From Paenibacillus glycinis (GTDB lineage: Bacteria; Bacillota; Bacilli; Paenibacillales; Paenibacillaceae): 64,000 nucleotides of DNA. Location: the NCBI RefSeq assembly GCF_009909185.1, contig NZ_JAAAMV010000025.1:157155-221154 (forward strand), given 5' to 3'. The notes beneath the pieces were generated by a model. The model was not told the DNA's origin. It worked only from the letters and a program-made list of their open reading frames with translations, and ran no database searches. Of this stretch, positions 59,192 to 64,000 are shown one piece after another. The translations under genes and the position numbers were made by a program. Position 1 is the stretch's first letter. Each line of letters begins with the position of its first letter.

Positions 59192-60481
59192 TTAGAACAA
59201 ATCCATGATGCCTTTGAACAATCCGGAAATAAAGCCGCCCAGTCCGCGGAACATCAGACGCCACCAGCTCGCCTTCTTGACGTCTTCGGACGTGACCAGA
59301 TTCACGGTTTTATCGATCGATTTGCCCGTATCGGGATCCTTGTACGCATAGGTTGCCGTTCCGACGACCGTCCCGCTCGCGATGGGCGCTACCAGCTCTG
59401 CGTCGGATTTCAGTTTCACGCTGCTCAGCGTAACGTTAGGCGTGGCATTCTTCTTGACCAAGAACGAGATGTCGGATGCCGTCACGATCGGCACTTCTTT
59501 CGACACGCCCTTCTTTATTTTGACCGTCTTATTGGTTTCTACAACCGATTTCGGCGCAACGACCGTCTTTTTCTCAAAATTATCGAAACCGTAGTCGAAG
59601 AGCTTCGCGGTTTGAACGAACCGCGCGGACTTTGAATTCGCATCCATGACGACCGAGATCAACCGCAGGTCGCCTCGCTTGGCCGTTCCCGTGAAGCAAT
59701 AGCCCGCAGAGCCGATGTAGCCGGTTTTCATGCCGTCCACGCCGGGATACGCGTATTGTTTGAAGCTCGGAATGCTTTTGTTCGTTTCCAGCATCCAGTT
59801 CAGATTCACCATCGGCGTCTTGTCGCGCTCCCGGAACTTATAGCTTGGCGTTTTGGAGAAATCCAAAAATTCCGGATGCTTCTTGATCAGGATGCTTGCG
59901 AATTTGGCCAAGTCGCTCGCGGAGATGACCGTGGTGTCCGCAAGTCCCGTCGCGCCGGTAAAATGGGCCGATTTCAGCCCCAGCGCCTTCGCCGTTTCAT
60001 TCATCTTTTGAACGAACCCTTGCTCCGTGCCGCCGATGCGGTCGGCAAGCGCGATGGTGGCATCGTTGGCCGATTGCACGGCCATGGCCATATATAAATC
60101 CTTCACCGAATGCTGGTCGCCTTCGGCCAAGTAGATTTGGGAACCGTCCGGCGGAATCGAAGCCGCTTCTTTCGTTGCCGTTACCATGTCCGTCATTTTC
60201 AAGCGCCCGGCGGAAATTTCCTCCAGCACGATGTATTCCGTCATCAGTTTGGTCATGCTTGCCGGTGGGTGCGGCGTGTCGGCGTCGACGGAATAAAGCA
60301 CCTGCCCCGTATCGGCATCTATGAGAATCGCCGAGCGGACCTCTAGTCCAAGCGGGTTCGGCGTTACTACGTACGTGTCGGCGTGGGCGGCATGGGAGCC
60401 GAGGTTAGTCGTAAGCATCACGGCAATGACAGTCGCGCAAATGGTCGGTACAAAACGTACCCGTCCCTTCTTCCGTTTCAA
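59192..60481 (-). CDS. dacA: D-alanyl-D-alanine carboxypeptidase
   Basis: 429 residues from ATG 60481. Signal peptide RFVPTICATVIAVMLTTNLGSHAAHA. Active-site motifs: SMTK (Ser 75), SAN (137-139) and KTG near residue 250 (GMKTGYIGSAGYC). A PBP5-type C-terminal beta domain follows and the tail is amphipathic (WWRLMFRGLGGFISGLFKGI), suiting membrane attachment. It trims the terminal D-Ala of peptidoglycan stem peptides. It follows guaB in the common Bacillales order guaB-dacA. Confidence 0.96.
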   Translation of the reverse strand: MKRKKGRVRFVPTICATVIAVMLTTNLGSHAAHADTYVVTPNPLGLEVRSAILIDADTGQVLYSVDADTPHPPASMTKLMTEYIVLEEISAGRLKMTDMVTATKEAASIPPDGSQIYLAEGDQHSVKDLYMAMAVQSANDATIALADRIGGTEQGFVQKMNETAKALGLKSAHFTGATGLADTTVISASDLAKFASILIKKHPEFLDFSKTPSYKFRERDKTPMVNLNWMLETNKSIPSFKQYAYPGVDGMKTGYIGSAGYCFTGTAKRGDLRLISVVMDANSKSARFVQTAKLFDYGFDNFEKKTVVAPKSVVETNKTVKIKKGVSKEVPIVTASDISFLVKKNATPNVTLSSVKLKSDAELVAPIASGTVVGTATYAYKDPDTGKSIDKTVNLVTSEDVKKASWWRLMFRGLGGFISGLFKGIMDLF

Positions 60482-60550
60482 CGTCTTCTCTCCTCATCTA
60501 TCATTAAATTCACTCTAGTATTGTAACACAAAGCAGGCCGTATAGATAAA

Positions 60551-60592
60551 AGAAAGACAGGAAAACGGCGAAGCTCGCCATCTTCCTGTCGC
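60551..60592 (-). terminator. Rho-independent terminator of guaB
   Basis: GACAGGAA..GGCGA / TCGCC..TTCCTGTC stem, minus-strand tail TTTCTTTTAT, between guaB and dacA. Confidence 0.8.
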
Positions 60593-60663
60593 TTCCTTCC
60601 TTATAAACGAATGCGGACGGGCAAAAGTTACTGCTGCCGCCGCTGCTGGTCCAAAACCGTCGA

Positions 60664-62226
<1,563 letters not shown>

Positions 62227-62256
62227 GATTGCTGGCGATCTGCTCCGTTGTCCTGC

Positions 62257-63519
62257 TTACGAATGATAATCGTACTTGCAGTTCGAGCTCCACAGCAGAA
62301 ATTCGCGAATGCCCAAATCCCGCGCGGCTTGCACTTGCTTGTTCACCTGCTCCGCTCCGTAAGTTTGATGAGGATGCACCCATCTTGCGGTAAAACTTTG
62401 CAGCCATGGCCGGATCGCGGCCGTCGAGGCGTTCCCGCTGCGCATCACCGCGTTCCGGTGCTGAGCATCCGTCAGCGCATGGCGAATAATGGCATACGGA
62501 CTCAGATCTGGCTGTTTCACGCCGTACATGCCCGTCGAATAATGAGACGGATACGTCATCGGCGATATGACGTCGACCGCGCCCGAAACCCCTCTCCACG
62601 ACTGTCCTATGCCCATGTCGTTCGTGGATGAAGTCACGAGTCCGAACACATCCGCGGATACCCGCGCTCCCTTTGCATGAATAGGTCCCCGGGCTTCCCG
62701 CAAGAAAGACGAGATAATCTGCGGCTTGGATCTTCCCTGCGTGTTATGGTAGCTGACCTCCCGATCCACCTTGCTCCCATTGTCGGGAAACCGCACGTAG
62801 TCGAACTGCACCTCATCGAATCCGATAGCGGCCGCCTCCTCGGCTATCGCCGTATTATACGTCCGAACCTGTTGTTGAAACGGATCCAGCCACGCTTTGC
62901 CTTGCGCGTCTCGCCAAACCCCGCCGCCGCGCTTCTGAAGCGCCATAGCCGGATGCTTTTTCGCGTAGAGCGGGTCCTTGAACGTCACGATTCGGCCGAT
63001 CACATAGATGTTCTTCGCCTTCAATTTATGAAGCAGACCCTTAATATCCGAAATGGCCACATGGCGGTCGGCGCCGATAGCCTTCACGACCGGCAACGAA
63101 GAATGATAGGTAAGCTGCCCATAATCGTTCTTGACGTCAATGACCATGGCATTCAGATCGGTTTTATCAACTAGTTGAATCAAGCGATCGAGCCGGTGCT
63201 TGCTCCCAGCCACCCAACCGGATACATAGATGCCCCGAACTGGCAGATGCCCCGACACGGCTGTGGCTTGAACCCGCTGCTGGCTTGTCCCCACTGTGCT
63301 GGTTGATTCGCTTGGTTCGTGGGTTAGGCGGAATTTCGTAACGGTTGATGGACGATGATTCATACGAGGAGCGTGTATCTTTAGCGGGGACGATGTTTTG
63401 GCCGACTCCGATGGCAAAGGAGGCAAACTGATTTCCTTCATATGCTCTTGCCCACCGCAGCCTGCAATTCCTAAGGTTATGGCCATGCACAGCAACATGA
63501 CCCGAGCATATTTCATCAT
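62257..63519 (-). CDS. Putative glycoside hydrolase lipoprotein (DUF4015-like)
   Basis: 420 residues from ATG 63519 (GGGAG 12 nt upstream); a TTG at 63531 is right on that site. Lipoprotein signal KYARVMLLCMAITLGIAGC. A 70-residue Ser/Pro/Thr linker precedes a TIM-barrel: RGIYVSGWVAGSKHRLDRLI, NAMVIDVKNDYGQLTYHS, IYVIGRIVTFKDPLYAKKHP, GFDEVQFDYVRFPDNG, SADVFGLVTSSTNDMGIGQS and VDVISPMTYPSHYSTGMYG. This matches the putative glycoside hydrolase family DUF4015, common in Bacillales. Acidic residues in FDYVRFPD are candidate catalytic groups. The substrate is unknown. Confidence 0.88.
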   Translation of the reverse strand: MMKYARVMLLCMAITLGIAGCGGQEHMKEISLPPLPSESAKTSSPLKIHAPRMNHRPSTVTKFRLTHEPSESTSTVGTSQQRVQATAVSGHLPVRGIYVSGWVAGSKHRLDRLIQLVDKTDLNAMVIDVKNDYGQLTYHSSLPVVKAIGADRHVAISDIKGLLHKLKAKNIYVIGRIVTFKDPLYAKKHPAMALQKRGGGVWRDAQGKAWLDPFQQQVRTYNTAIAEEAAAIGFDEVQFDYVRFPDNGSKVDREVSYHNTQGRSKPQIISSFLREARGPIHAKGARVSADVFGLVTSSTNDMGIGQSWRGVSGAVDVISPMTYPSHYSTGMYGVKQPDLSPYAIIRHALTDAQHRNAVMRSGNASTAAIRPWLQSFTARWVHPHQTYGAEQVNKQVQAARDLGIREFLLWSSNCKYDYHS

Positions 63520-63653
63520 CTCAACGCTCAACTCCCATCAATAAACATTACCTGTAGTATGTTCTCTCGATTGGTTAGAGTTGTGAAGGAGTTCTCCCCA
63601 ACAATGGATGAATTAGACAGCAATCCTGTAACAAAAAGAAACAACAAAAAGAA

Positions 63654-63690
63654 AGAACAAAAAACCGACTGCAGTTCTGCAGTCGGTTCA
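63654..63690 (-). terminator. rRNA operon terminator
   Basis: AACCGACTGCAG / CTGCAGTCGGTT 12-bp stem with minus-strand tail TTTTTTGTTC, directly after the 5S gene. Confidence 0.9.
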
Positions 63691-63694
63691 TCGT

Positions 63695-63811
63695 GCTTGG
63701 CAACGTCCTACTCTCCCAGGACCCTGCGGTCCAAGTACCATCGGCGCTGGAGGGCTTAACGGTCGTGTTCGGGATGGGTACGCGTGGTTCCCCTCCGCCA
63801 TCGCCACCAAA
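63695..63811 (-). rRNA. rrf: 5S ribosomal RNA
   Basis: 117 nt. On the minus strand it begins TTTGGTGGCGATGGCGGAGG and ends GTAGGACGTTGCCAAGC, with the conserved CCCATCCCGAACACGACCGT loop. It is the last gene of an rRNA operon. The 114-bp spacer to 23S contains no tRNA. Confidence 0.95.
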
Positions 63812-63925
63812 CGGGCGTCTTCCTCGTCGGAATGCGCGGGCCTTGCTTCTCAGAGCTTCCACCCTGAAAACTGGATACGAACCTTTGCGAAAGGTGTCTT
63901 GCTTAGCTGTAGTAGCGAATGTTTT

Positions 63926-64000
63926 TGGATAAGCCCTCGACCGATTAGTATTCGTCAGCTCCACACGTTGCCGCGCTTCCACCTCGAACCTATCAACCTG
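63926..64000 (-). rRNA. rrl: 23S ribosomal RNA, 3' end (cut by window edge)
   Basis: The minus strand ends with CTGACGAATACTAATCGGTC then GAGGGCTTATCC, the conserved 3' terminus of 23S rRNA; only about 75 nt lie in the window. The exact 3' end is placed by comparison with the usual Bacillales end. Confidence 0.93.

Overview
The window looks like chromosome from an endospore-forming, G+C-rich member of the Bacillales, most likely Paenibacillaceae (Paenibacillus/Cohnella type). The reasons are a Spo0E-family phosphatase, an SspP-like spore protein, a sporulation-type orphan histidine kinase, a YheC/D-type spore-coat ATP-grasp protein, a BclA-type collagen-like protein, three copper-amine-oxidase-N stalk proteins, and the origin-side block 23S-5S rRNA, guaB, dacA, pdxS, pdxT, serS, tRNA-Ser, all read on the minus strand. 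The replication origin therefore probably lies to the right of the window.

Layout. 0-6.4 kb: start of an ABC-F ATPase, a secreted stalk-domain protein, a sulfatase, a secreted SLH-like protein and three small genes that may be spore-related. 6.3-12.8 kb: a dihydroorotate-dehydrogenase-like protein fused to a membrane domain, a Lon/YlbL-like membrane protease, a DUF4328-like membrane protein, a second stalk protein and a two-gene module of unknown function. 12.9-25.3 kb: YheC/D-like ATP-grasp, collagen-like protein next to a prolyl-4-hydroxylase-like enzyme, S9 peptidase, DMT transporter, ABC-F ATPase, a secreted Hcp-like protein, a TIM-barrel isomerase-like protein, a protein ending in a periodic cysteine repeat, and a secreted alpha/beta hydrolase. 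25.4-35.7 kb: a YciI protein, a YdcF protein, a two-component system with its lipoprotein, then tpx, a secreted hydrolase and a very AT-rich ATP-grasp gene. The last three are separated by partial copies of the 3' end plus terminator of the rhodanese gene at 34.8-35.6 kb. 35.8-42.5 kb: secreted and small proteins, GNAT, DUF378, YkuI, a pterin dehydratase and motAB with a structured leader. 42.5-47 kb: a racemase / Mur-ligase-like / ATP-grasp operon and rluF. 47-55.9 kb: a sporulation-type kinase with DnaA boxes upstream, tadA, spo0E-like, tRNA-Arg, an aldo-keto reductase pseudogene, azoR, a lipoprotein and small spore genes. 55.8-64 kb: the origin-side housekeeping block.

Functional links. 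The collagen-like protein and the hydroxylase are plausibly enzyme and substrate. The ATP-grasp, Mur-like ligase and racemase plausibly build or attach a D-amino-acid-containing moiety. The most unusual structure is the series of rhodanese 3'-end copies bracketing low-G+C cargo between about 31.05 and 34.8 kb, with a weaker copy at 25.4 kb. It looks like serial insertion at one gene end or, alternatively, decay of tandem rhodanese paralogues.

All calls come from reading the sequence. No database search was run, and family names are from memory of the motifs.
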